Counted from the stretch's first letter, positions 1 through 6,267 are shown. The stretch is DNA of 6,522 nucleotides from an uncultured Flavobacteriia bacterium (GCA_946482495.1 CAMLRV010000133.1:1-6522); one strand, 5' to 3'. Made by a program: numbers and translations. Notes: generated from the sequence alone by a model not told the origin.

Positions 1-143
1 TTAACTAGGTTTTTTGTGTTAATTATTTCAGTAGCATTTACTTCGACGCTATCTTTTGGATTAGTGTTTTGTGAGTAAATTTCTGAATTACACGCAATTA
101 GAAAAAAAAATAAAAAAACGATATGATTAATCTTTGTACTCAA
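1..143 (-). CDS. N-terminus of an exported envelope protein, probably LptD-like (partial)
   Basis: An open minus-strand frame runs off the left edge, giving 47 residues. It begins with a TTG codon (143-141), reading (M)STKINHIVFLFFF, then LIACNSEIYSQNTNPKD and an acidic, Asn/Thr-rich stretch. The basic start and long hydrophobic core are a clear signal peptide. Cleavage could follow YSQ (signal peptidase I), but LIAC also fits a lipobox with the Cys at residue 18. No ATG lies in this frame between the upstream TAG and the window edge, so TTG is the best start; ATT or ATA codons further upstream are less likely. Nothing in these residues identifies the family. The LptD (outer-membrane LPS-assembly barrel) suggestion rests on my memory that in Flavobacterium a putative LptD gene is divergent from the Amidase_3 gene. 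The gene call is fairly secure; the function is tentative. Confidence 0.55.
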   Translation of the reverse strand, partial: MSTKINHIVFLFFFLIACNSEIYSQNTNPKDSVEVNATEIINTKNLV

Positions 144-163
144 ATCTATAAATACTATTTTTG
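133..163 (+). promoter_or_regulatory. Bacteroidota-type sigma-A promoter for the amidase operon
   Basis: TTTG at 133-136 and TATTTTTG at 156-163 are separated by 19 nt. This matches the -33 (TTTG) and -7 (TAnnTTTG) consensus and spacing of the major sigma factor in Flavobacterium and Bacteroides. Transcription would start near 169-171, giving an AT-rich leader of about 80 nt before the amidase ATG at 253. The -33 box overlaps the first codons of the divergent gene. A weaker second candidate lies downstream (TTTG 181-184, 18 nt, then TAAATTTTG 203-211, one base too long in the -7 box). Confidence 0.6.
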
Positions 164-190
164 TAAAAATTGGTTCAATTTTTGATGGGT

Positions 191-198
191 CAAACTTA
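191..198 (-). promoter_or_regulatory. Possible -7 element for the minus-strand gene
   Basis: Read on the minus strand this is TAAGTTTG, an exact match to TAnnTTTG. It would start transcription near 184, about 40 nt before the TTG start codon at 143. No convincing TTG -33 box lies 17-23 nt upstream, so the call rests on the -7 box and its position only. Confidence 0.3.
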
Positions 199-252
199 CG
201 TATAAATTTTGTTAAATCTAGCTATTTAGTAAAATTATAACTTATTTGAAAA

Positions 253-1338
253 ATGAAAAAAATACTATTAATTATATTTCTCTCTTTATCAATCTTTTCT
301 TTTGCTCAGGAAAAGAAATTTAAAGTTGTTTTAGATGCTGGCCATGGAGGAACTGACCCAGGAGCGCAAAAAAATGGATGTACAGAAAAACTTATTGCAC
401 TAGATGTCGTTTTAAGAATTGGAAAAATTTTAGAAGCATACCCAGAATTTAATGTAAAATATACAAGAACTACAGATGTTTTTATTCCTTTAAAGGAAAG
501 GGCCAAAATTGCTAACGATTTTGAAGCTGATTTATTTGTTTCTGTGCATTGTAATTCTTCAGTTTCGCCGAAACCTTATGGTTCTATGACTTTAGTTATG
601 GGATTGTCTCGAGCTGGTATGAATTTTGAAATCGCGAAAGCAGAAAATGCCGTAATTTCATTAGAGGAAAACTATAAAGAAAAGTATGAAGGTTTTGATC
701 CGAGTAATCCAAATACGCAAATTGGATTAAAAATCATGCAAGAAGAAACTTTAATGCAAAGTATTGATTTTGCTAGTTCAGTACAAAGTTATTTTAAGAA
801 TTCTTTAAATAGAAAAGATTTAGGAATGCACCAACAACCACTTTGGGTTTTAGATGCAACGGTAATGCCTGGAGTTTTAATTGAGTTGGGCTTCTTAAGT
901 AATTTAGAAGAGTCTAAATACATGAGATCTGAAGAAGGAAAATCTAATTATTCTCAAGTCATTGCACGTTCAATTATTGAGTATAAGAACAATTTAAAAG
1001 GTACAAATACCGTTCCTAATGTATTAGATATTAAAGAACCTATAATTATTGAACCAGAAATTGTAGTGGTAACTACAGATTCATCTACTGTGGCTAAATC
1101 AACTATTATTGAGGCAGTTCCGGCAGGTTCAGGTTATAAAGTTCAAATTAGTTTTAGTACTAAAAAATTGGAATTAGTTCCAGAAAACTTCAATGGATTA
1201 ACTAATATCACTGTAGCTGAAGTAAATGGTGGCTACAAATATTATTACGGCGAAGGAAGTATGGAAACTTGTAAAAAGCTTTTAACTGAAGCCAAATTAA
1301 AAGGATATAAATCTGCTTTTATAGTAGAATCAAAATAA
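253..1338 (+). CDS. Secreted N-acetylmuramoyl-L-alanine amidase (Amidase_3), first of a tandem pair
   Basis: A 361-residue zinc amidase expected to cut the amide bond between N-acetylmuramic acid and the stem peptide of peptidoglycan in the periplasm. Residues 1-19 form a signal peptide ending FSFAQ. The Amidase_3 domain covers about 23-246. It starts with VVLDAGHGG (Zn ligand H31), followed by E45 (CTEK), H99 (SVHCNSS) and catalytic E211 (LIELGFLSN), so all active-site residues are present. Residues about 115-185, with conserved-looking ENAVISLEE and GFDPSNP segments, form an insertion between H99 and the final motif, in the position of the autoinhibitory segment of AmiB/AmiC enzymes. After an acidic, Ile/Val/Thr-rich linker (about 250-290), residues 294-361 (YKVQIS to AFIVESK) resemble a SPOR-like domain, which in other proteins binds denuded glycan strands. 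The ATG lies directly before the signal peptide; the leader is A-rich without a Shine-Dalgarno sequence. Cotranscribed with the paralogue 4 nt downstream. Confidence 0.93.
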   Translation: MKKILLIIFLSLSIFSFAQEKKFKVVLDAGHGGTDPGAQKNGCTEKLIALDVVLRIGKILEAYPEFNVKYTRTTDVFIPLKERAKIANDFEADLFVSVHCNSSVSPKPYGSMTLVMGLSRAGMNFEIAKAENAVISLEENYKEKYEGFDPSNPNTQIGLKIMQEETLMQSIDFASSVQSYFKNSLNRKDLGMHQQPLWVLDATVMPGVLIELGFLSNLEESKYMRSEEGKSNYSQVIARSIIEYKNNLKGTNTVPNVLDIKEPIIIEPEIVVVTTDSSTVAKSTIIEAVPAGSGYKVQISFSTKKLELVPENFNGLTNITVAEVNGGYKYYYGEGSMETCKKLLTEAKLKGYKSAFIVESK

Positions 1339-1342
1339 TAAA

Positions 1343-2461
1343 ATGACAAAATTATCTCAATTTCTATTTCTATTTTTATTTTCAATTTTAGCACAATCTC
1401 AAACTAAAAAGTTTAAAGTTGTTTTAGATGCTGGTCATGGTGGAAAAGACTATGGTGCTACGTATCATGGAAATATTGAAAAGAAAATTGCATTAAGTAC
1501 CGTTCTTAAAGTTGGGGAAATTTTATCAAAAGAATCTAATATTGAAGTTGTTTACACAAGAAAAACAGATGTTTTTGTTGAATTAAACGAACGTGCTAAT
1601 ATTGCCAACAAATCTAAAGGACATTTATTTGTTTCAATGCATTGTAACGCCAATGATAATCAGGCTGCAACTGGAAATGAAACTTATGTTATGGGAGTTA
1701 CAAGAAACGCTGCCAATTTAGAAGTTGCGAAAAAAGAAAACGCTGTAGTAACTTTAGAAAGTGATTATAAAATTAAGTATGATGGTTTCGATCCAAAATC
1801 GCCAGAATCGGTTATGGGAATTTCTATCATGCAGGAAGAAAATATTCAGCAAAGTATTGATATTGCTGGAAAAGTTCAACAAGCTTTTACTAAATTCACT
1901 CCAAATAAAAACCGAGGAGTAAAACAAGCTGGATTCTTGGTTTTAAGAAAAATCATCATGCCTCGTGTTTTAATTGAAATGGGATTCGTATCCAATAAAA
2001 CTGAAGGTGCTTTTTTGAATTCTACAGATGGCCAAGATAAATTAGCAGAAGCTATTTCAAAAGCTATTTTAGATTATAGAGATGATTTCTTTAAATTGGA
2101 AACAGCTACTAATCCTAAAAAAGAAGAACCAAAAAAAGATACAGTTAAAAAAGACGATCCTAAAAAAACAGATGTTAAATCTACAAATGATAACAAAACT
2201 GCTGTTGAAGGGGTGACTTTTAAAATTCAAATTTCTGCAAGTGGTAAGAAATTAGAAACTTTACCTAAAAATTTTAAAGGACTTAAAAATATTTCAATCG
2301 AGAAAGAAAATACGATTTATAAATATTTTTACGGCTCAACTACCTCATATTCAACCGCAAAGCAATTGTTAAGTGAAGCACAAGCAAAAGGCTATACTTC
2401 TTCATTTATTGTACCAGTAAAAAATGGTAAAAAAATCAAATTAAGCGAGGCAATCAAATAA
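1343..2461 (+). CDS. Secreted N-acetylmuramoyl-L-alanine amidase (Amidase_3), second of a tandem pair
   Basis: A 372-residue paralogue of the preceding amidase with the same architecture. It has a signal peptide at 1-20 (ending ILAQSQ) and an Amidase_3 domain at about 24-247 with H32 (DAGHGGKD), E46 (NIEKK), H100 (SMHCNAN) and E212 (LIEMGFVSN), all four expected active-site residues. It also has the AmiC-like insertion (about 116-186, with KENAVVTLES, GFDPKSP and IMQEEN). The linker differs: residues 259-279 are Lys/Asp/Pro-rich with repeated KK(E/D)-type units. A SPOR-like segment follows (about 292-358, FKIQIS to SFIVPVK) and then a basic tail, NGKKIKLSEAIK. By eye roughly half of the catalytic-domain residues match the first copy. 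The start lies 4 nt after the upstream stop, so the two are almost certainly cotranscribed and perhaps translationally coupled. Whether one copy is the main cell-separation enzyme cannot be told from the sequence. Confidence 0.93.
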   Translation: MTKLSQFLFLFLFSILAQSQTKKFKVVLDAGHGGKDYGATYHGNIEKKIALSTVLKVGEILSKESNIEVVYTRKTDVFVELNERANIANKSKGHLFVSMHCNANDNQAATGNETYVMGVTRNAANLEVAKKENAVVTLESDYKIKYDGFDPKSPESVMGISIMQEENIQQSIDIAGKVQQAFTKFTPNKNRGVKQAGFLVLRKIIMPRVLIEMGFVSNKTEGAFLNSTDGQDKLAEAISKAILDYRDDFFKLETATNPKKEEPKKDTVKKDDPKKTDVKSTNDNKTAVEGVTFKIQISASGKKLETLPKNFKGLKNISIEKENTIYKYFYGSTTSYSTAKQLLSEAQAKGYTSSFIVPVKNGKKIKLSEAIK

Positions 2462-2563
2462 ATATTGTTATTTTTGTTTTTTAAATTAAAGATATTTTAA
2501 AAACATCTTTATCAAAAATTTATGTAATCAAATTCTTCTTAATAAAAAGATGGTTCCATAACA

Positions 2564-2581
2564 TGTCCCTAAAAAGGGATA
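2564..2581 (+). other. Hairpin in the leader of the MlaD-like gene
   Basis: TCCCT (2566-2570), loop AAAA, AGGGA (2575-2579) form a perfect 5-bp stem, extendable by a G-T wobble and a T-A pair to 2564-2581. It is the only GC-containing island in an otherwise AT-rich 148-nt spacer and lies 28 nt before the ATG at 2610. No T-run follows, so it is not a classical terminator. It could affect mRNA stability or translation, or be chance. Confidence 0.35.
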
Positions 2582-2609
2582 CGACTAATAAAAAACATAT
2601 TTTACATGT

Positions 2610-3377
2610 ATGAAAATTACTAGAGAAATTAAAGTTGCTGTTTTAGTTATTTTATCCATAGTATTATTTTACTGGGGTTTTACTTTTCTTAAAGGAAGAA
2701 ATTTATTTGATAATAGTACTAAGCTTTATGCAGTTTATGAAAATGTGGCCGGGTTAGTAGTATCTGCTCCTGTTACAATAAATGGTTTAAATATTGGAAA
2801 AGTAAATACAATTGAAATGTTGCCAGATGGTAAGATGAAAGTTGAATTAGTAATTACGAACGACCAAATCAATATTGCAAAATCGAGTGTAGCACAAATT
2901 ATGGATTCTGGATTAATAGGTGGAAGAGAAATTGCCATCATTAATAATTTTTCAGATAAAAACTATGTAGAATCTGGTGATACCTTAAAAACTTCAGATA
3001 AATTGGGTTTAACTGCTCAATTAGCTAATCAGATCGGACCAGTAAAAGATAAAGTTGAAGTGCTTTTAGAAAACGCAAATAAATTAATTAGTAATTTAAA
3101 TGCAACTTTAGACGAAACTACTCAACAAAAATTGAAAGCATCAATTGCTTCTTTAGAAGTAACTATGGCGGAGTTTACAAAAATTGCTAAAAATGCTAAT
3201 GGAATTTTGGCAGATAATAAATCTAAACTAGATAATACCTTAACTAATTTCGAAAAAGCTTCTGGTAATTTAGATAACATTACGAATTCATTAGACGAGG
3301 CAAATTTAGCCGCAACAGTTAAAAAATTAGAGGCTACATTAACTAATGTAAATGGAATAATGAGTAACTTAGAGTAA
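2610..3377 (+). CDS. MCE/MlaD-family lipid-transport protein, truncated by an in-frame stop
   Basis: A 255-residue MCE-domain protein of the MlaD type, the periplasmic, inner-membrane-anchored component that binds phospholipids or other lipids for an ABC transport system. Residues 8-25 are a single N-terminal membrane helix (VAVLVILSIVLFYWGF). The MCE domain spans about 37-115, with the typical YENVAGLVVSAPVTINGLNIGKV pattern in two parts (44-55 and 56-65), then MDSGLIGGREIAI. Residues 130-255 are Asn/Lys/Leu-rich amphipathic helix, the usual MCE tail. The reading stops at TAA (3375-3377, codon 256), but the same frame continues open to 3575 and encodes what looks like the normal C-terminus, so a full product would be 321 residues. 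No ABC ATPase or permease gene is in the window. Start: ATG after ACATGT, immediately before the charged KITREIK that precedes the membrane helix. The family call is firm; the native end is uncertain. Confidence 0.85.
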   Translation: MKITREIKVAVLVILSIVLFYWGFTFLKGRNLFDNSTKLYAVYENVAGLVVSAPVTINGLNIGKVNTIEMLPDGKMKVELVITNDQINIAKSSVAQIMDSGLIGGREIAIINNFSDKNYVESGDTLKTSDKLGLTAQLANQIGPVKDKVEVLLENANKLISNLNATLDETTQQKLKASIASLEVTMAEFTKIAKNANGILADNKSKLDNTLTNFEKASGNLDNITNSLDEANLAATVKKLEATLTNVNGIMSNLE

Positions 3378-3575
3378 GGAAAAGGTACTATGGGGAAATT
3401 ATTACATGATGATGCCATGTATACTAACTTAACTAAAACCTCAAAAGAACTAGAGTTGCTTTTACAAGATTTAAGATTAAACCCAACAAGATATGTCAAT
3501 GTGTCTGTTTTTGGAAAGAAAAACAAACCATATGTGGCACCAGCTGAACCAATTAAAGAACAACCTAAAAACTAA
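3378..3575 (+). pseudogene. Detached C-terminal part of the MlaD-like protein, in frame after the stop
   Basis: Sixty-five sense codons follow the TAA in the same frame, starting GKGTMGKLLHDDAMYTNL and ending at TAA 3573-3575. From memory, Bacteroidota MCE proteins carry an E-K-G-E-G-(T/S)-x-G-K-L-L segment, then a helix and an N-P-x-R-Y-V...FGKK motif near the C-terminus. Here LE-stop-GKGTMGKLL and NPTRYVNVSVFGKK fit that pattern, with the stop replacing the expected lysine (AAA to TAA is one base). A separate 61-residue peptide could start at ATG 3390, and GGAAAAGG just upstream could by chance help reinitiation, but it would lack the membrane anchor and MCE domain. It is best read as the severed end of the upstream gene, through mutation, sequencing error or, less likely, readthrough. 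Confidence 0.75.
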
Positions 3576-3587
3576 AACCTAAACCCT

Positions 3588-4922
3588 ATGAGTTTTTTAC
3601 CAAATATTATTTTTGCAATTGTCCTAATCGTAGGCGTTGGCTTTTTTGTGAAAAATGTTAAAAAAATAATACGAAATATTAAATTAGGACAAAGCGTAAA
3701 TCGTACTGATAATTCAGCCGAAAGATGGAAAAACATGGCATTGGTGGCTCTAGGTCAGAAAAAAATGTTTACCAGACCAATTCCGGCAGTTTTACACTTT
3801 GCTTTATATGCTGCGTTTGTAATTACTCAAATTGAATTATTGGAAATTATAATCGATGGATTTTTCGGATCACATCGTTTCTTCAAAGAAAGTTTAGGAG
3901 GATTTTATACGTTCTTAATTAGCTTTATTGAAATTCTTTCATTATTAGCTTTAGTGGCAACTGTTACTTTCTTATTAAGAAGAAATTTACTGAAATTACC
4001 GCGTTTAAACATGAAGGAATTGTTAGGTTGGCCAAGAAAAGATGCCAACTTAATCTTAATCATGGAAATCATCTTAGTGACTTGTATTTTTACAATGAAT
4101 GGAACAGATGAAGTGTTATATTCATTAGGTAAATCTCATTTCGAAGGAACTGGTTCTTTCAATTTCGCAGTTTCTCAACACTTAGGTCCAGCATTATTTG
4201 GTGGCATGAGTGAAGGTGCATTACATATTTTAGAAAGAGTAGGATGGTGGGGACATTTATTAATGGTAATTGCTTTCTTAAATTATTTATATTTCTCTAA
4301 ACATTTACATATTATTTTAGCTTTCCCTAATACCTATTTTGCTGATTTAAATGCAAAAGGAAAATTTGACAATTTAGAAAGTGTAACAAATGAAGTGAAA
4401 TTAATGATGGATCCAAATGCAGATCCATTTGCAGCGCCAGCCAATCCAGATGCTGCACCCGCTAAATTTGGTGCTTCAGATGTTCAAGACTTAAATTGGG
4501 TGCAATTATTAAATGCTTATACGTGTACAGAATGTGGTCGTTGTACTTCATCTTGTCCTGCAAATATTACAGGTAAAAAGCTTTCTCCAAGAAAAATTAT
4601 GATGGACACTCGTGATAGATTGGAAGAAGTTGGTAAAAATATGGATGCCAATAAAGGTGTTTTTGTTCCAGATAATAAATCTTTATTAAACGATTATATT
4701 ACTCCTGAAGAACTTTGGGCTTGTACATCTTGTAATGCTTGTGTAGAAGAATGTCCTATTAACATTAGTCCATTATCTATTATCATGGATATGAGACGTT
4801 ACTTAGTGATGGAACAAAGTGCAGCACCAATGGAATTAAATGGTATGATGACAAATGTGGAGAACAATGGTGCTCCATGGCAATACAATCAACAAGATAG
4901 ATTAAACTGGAAAAACGAATAA
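3588..4922 (+). CDS. Membrane-bound Fe-S oxidoreductase subunit with two 4Fe-4S clusters
   Basis: A 444-residue protein. The N-terminal half has about five hydrophobic helices (about 4-21, 64-88, 104-131, 153-171 and 218-237) with His residues (H70, H223, H239, H241) that could ligate heme, as in NarI/HdrE-type cytochrome b domains. The C-terminal half is cytoplasmic. It has an Ala/Pro/Asp-rich linker (about 274-295), then two ferredoxin-type motifs: C313-C316-C319-C323-P (CTECGRCTSSCP) and C379-C382-C385-C389-P (CTSCNACVEECP). This is the architecture of the membrane half of HdrDE/EtfD-like proteins, which pass electrons between a soluble donor and the quinone pool. The CCG-domain half is a separate gene at 5475, with a HAD gene between them. 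The start is 12 nt after the MlaD frame ends, within an A/C-rich leader. Fe-S binding and membrane location are well supported; the electron donor is inferred. Confidence 0.88.
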   Translation: MSFLPNIIFAIVLIVGVGFFVKNVKKIIRNIKLGQSVNRTDNSAERWKNMALVALGQKKMFTRPIPAVLHFALYAAFVITQIELLEIIIDGFFGSHRFFKESLGGFYTFLISFIEILSLLALVATVTFLLRRNLLKLPRLNMKELLGWPRKDANLILIMEIILVTCIFTMNGTDEVLYSLGKSHFEGTGSFNFAVSQHLGPALFGGMSEGALHILERVGWWGHLLMVIAFLNYLYFSKHLHIILAFPNTYFADLNAKGKFDNLESVTNEVKLMMDPNADPFAAPANPDAAPAKFGASDVQDLNWVQLLNAYTCTECGRCTSSCPANITGKKLSPRKIMMDTRDRLEEVGKNMDANKGVFVPDNKSLLNDYITPEELWACTSCNACVEECPINISPLSIIMDMRRYLVMEQSAAPMELNGMMTNVENNGAPWQYNQQDRLNWKNE

Positions 4923-4929
4923 ACACTAA

Positions 4930-4949
4930 CGACAAGCAACAACTTGTCG
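4930..4949 (+). other. Perfect 7-bp hairpin in the spacer before the HAD gene
   Basis: CGACAAG (4930-4936), loop CAACAA, CTTGTCG (4943-4949) is a perfect inverted repeat starting 7 nt after the stop of the membrane Fe-S gene. It is followed by 34 nt with no G at all (4950-4983, ACA-rich) up to the ATG at 4984. No T-run follows, so Rho-independent termination is unlikely; an mRNA processing or stability role is possible. Confidence 0.4.
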
Positions 4950-4983
4950 AAATCATAAACAACTACTACAACAACACAACACA

Positions 4984-5442
4984 ATGAAAAAAGAAGAAAT
5001 TGAAGGGAAATTACAAGAATTAACCATAAATGGTGAACATTTAAGTCCAGTTTTACCAAAAGGAATTAAAAATTACCTTATTGATATTGATGGAACCATT
5101 TGTGACGATATTCCGAATGAAGAACCGGAAAGAATGGCAACGGCAAAAGTATATCCTGATGCATTGCAAACTTTAAATAAATGGTATGATGAAGGTCATG
5201 TTATTTATTTTTTCACTTCTCGTACAGAAGCACATAGAGAAGTAACAGAAAAATGGCTTAATGATCATGGTTTTAAATACCACGGAATGGTAATGGGTAA
5301 ACCGCGTGGTGGAAATTATCATTGGGTAGATAATCATTTAGTGAAAGCCACAAGATACAATGGAAAGTTTACAGATTTAATTGAAAAAGATGTGACAATT
5401 CAAGTTTTTGATGACGAATATAATGATGAATTAAATGATTAA
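4984..5442 (+). CDS. Small HAD-superfamily phosphatase-like protein
   Basis: A 152-residue protein with the haloacid dehalogenase fold signature. Motif I is DIDGT with D34 (nucleophile) and D36 (acid/base), motif II is FFTSR (T78/S79), motif III is K106 in GMVMGKPRGG and motif IV is probably D116 in HWVDNH. It has almost no cap domain, like small phosphatases acting on phosphorylated sugars, nucleotides or proteins. From memory, homologues in Flavobacteriaceae are often labelled 'phosphoheptose isomerase', but the sequence shows a HAD fold rather than a SIS-type isomerase, so that label looks unsafe. It lies between two genes for a probable Fe-S complex, 61 nt after the first and 32 nt before the second, suggesting cotranscription. 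Substrate unknown. The start ATG follows a G-free ACA-rich leader and precedes a charged helix; there is no signal peptide, so it is cytoplasmic. Confidence 0.82.
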   Translation: MKKEEIEGKLQELTINGEHLSPVLPKGIKNYLIDIDGTICDDIPNEEPERMATAKVYPDALQTLNKWYDEGHVIYFFTSRTEAHREVTEKWLNDHGFKYHGMVMGKPRGGNYHWVDNHLVKATRYNGKFTDLIEKDVTIQVFDDEYNDELND

Positions 5443-5474
5443 TTCACAACAATAACAGAACAAACATAAATAAT

Positions 5475-6266
5475 ATGTCAGAAAATTTAGTAGTACCAAC
5501 TATGGCCGAAATGATGGCACAAGGACAATCTCCAGAAGTTTTATTTTGGGTAGGTTGCTCAGGTAGTTTTGATGATAGAGCAAAAAAAATTACAAAAGCT
5601 TTCGTGAAATTATTGAACAAAGCAAATGTTTCATTTGCAGTTTTAGGTACGGAAGAAAGTTGTACAGGTGATCCAGCAAAAAGAGCTGGAAACGAATTTT
5701 TATTTCAAATGCAAGCCATGATGAATATCGAGGTGATGAATGCATACGAAGTTAAAAAGATTGTAACTGCTTGCCCGCATTGTTTCAATACTATTAAAAA
5801 TGAATATCCTGAATTAGGTGGTAAATACGAGGTTGTACACCATACTGAATTTCTAAAATCATTATTGGATGATGGAAGACTTACTATCGAAGGCGGACAA
5901 TTCAAAGGAAAGCGAATTACTTTCCATGATCCATGTTATTTAGGTCGTGCAAATAATGTATATGAAGCACCAAGAGATTTAATTTCAAAATTAGATGCGG
6001 AATTAGTAGAAATGAAACGCTCTCGTGCTAACGGATTATGCTGTGGTGCTGGTGGAGCTCAAATGTTTAAAGAACCAGAAAAAGGAAATAAAGACATCAA
6101 TGTGGAAAGAACGGAAGATGCTTTAGAAACTAAACCAGAAATTATTGCTGCAGGTTGTCCGTTTTGTAATACCATGTTAACTGATGGAATTAAACATAAA
6201 GAAAAAGAAAGCTCAGTTCAAGTGATGGATGTAGCTGAATTAATTGCCAATGCTCAAGATTTATAA
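5475..6266 (+). CDS. Cytoplasmic CCG-domain Fe-S protein (HdrB/GlpC/EtfD-like subunit)
   Basis: A 263-residue soluble protein with two cysteine-rich CCG domains, as in heterodisulfide reductase HdrB/HdrD and related oxidoreductases. Domain 1 has C28 (FWVGCSG), C63 (EESCTGDPAKR) and C100-P-H-C103; its central motif is CTG instead of CCG, which I recall as usual for this subfamily. Domain 2 has C154 (HDPCYLGR), C189-C190-G (LCCGAGGAQMFKE) and C228-P-F-C231, the complete canonical set that can bind a non-cubane or [4Fe-4S] cluster. Together with the membrane 4Fe-4S protein at 3588 it rebuilds the domain order of single-chain EtfD-like proteins (membrane cytochrome, 2x[4Fe-4S], CCG-CCG), so the two probably form one complex feeding electrons to quinone. 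The first ATG is used; later Met codons at residues 10 and 13 are possible alternatives. The leader is A-rich with no Shine-Dalgarno sequence. Confidence 0.88.
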   Translation: MSENLVVPTMAEMMAQGQSPEVLFWVGCSGSFDDRAKKITKAFVKLLNKANVSFAVLGTEESCTGDPAKRAGNEFLFQMQAMMNIEVMNAYEVKKIVTACPHCFNTIKNEYPELGGKYEVVHHTEFLKSLLDDGRLTIEGGQFKGKRITFHDPCYLGRANNVYEAPRDLISKLDAELVEMKRSRANGLCCGAGGAQMFKEPEKGNKDINVERTEDALETKPEIIAAGCPFCNTMLTDGIKHKEKESSVQVMDVAELIANAQDL

Positions 6267-6267
6267 G

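Noticed and set aside
141..148. Minus-strand TAGATTTG as a -7 box.
   Set aside because: It overlaps the likely TTG start codon and its nearest TTG upstream is 27 nt away, beyond the usual spacing.
213..228. TAAAT-CTAGCT-ATTTA hairpin upstream of the first amidase.
   Set aside because: A 5-bp all-AT stem has negligible stability and is expected by chance here.
2469..2476. TATTTTTG, an exact TAnnTTTG match that might be a -7 box for the MlaD-like gene.
   Set aside because: No TTG -33 box lies 17-23 nt upstream, the match sits just after the amidase stop in a T-rich run, and it is 134 nt from the start codon.
2487..2511. Inverted repeat TAAAGAT...ATCTTTA after the second amidase, considered as a terminator.
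   Set aside because: The stem is entirely weak (7 bp, one G-C pair), the loop is 11 nt and no T-run follows; expected by chance in such AT-rich DNA.
3122..3526. A 134-codon minus-strand open frame across the end of the MlaD-like gene.
   Set aside because: It is antisense to a well-supported coding frame, has composition expected of a shadow, and resembles no family I recognise.
3564..3587. Telomere-like CCTAAA/CTAAAA/CCCT repeats before the membrane Fe-S gene.
   Set aside because: Short, imperfect and partly coding; simple A/C-rich leaders are common before genes in this window.
5535..5665. CTG instead of CCG in the first cysteine-rich domain of the CCG protein as a lost cluster site.
   Set aside because: The ESCTGDP form is, to my knowledge, usual in this subfamily, and the remaining cysteines C28, C100 and C103 are present.
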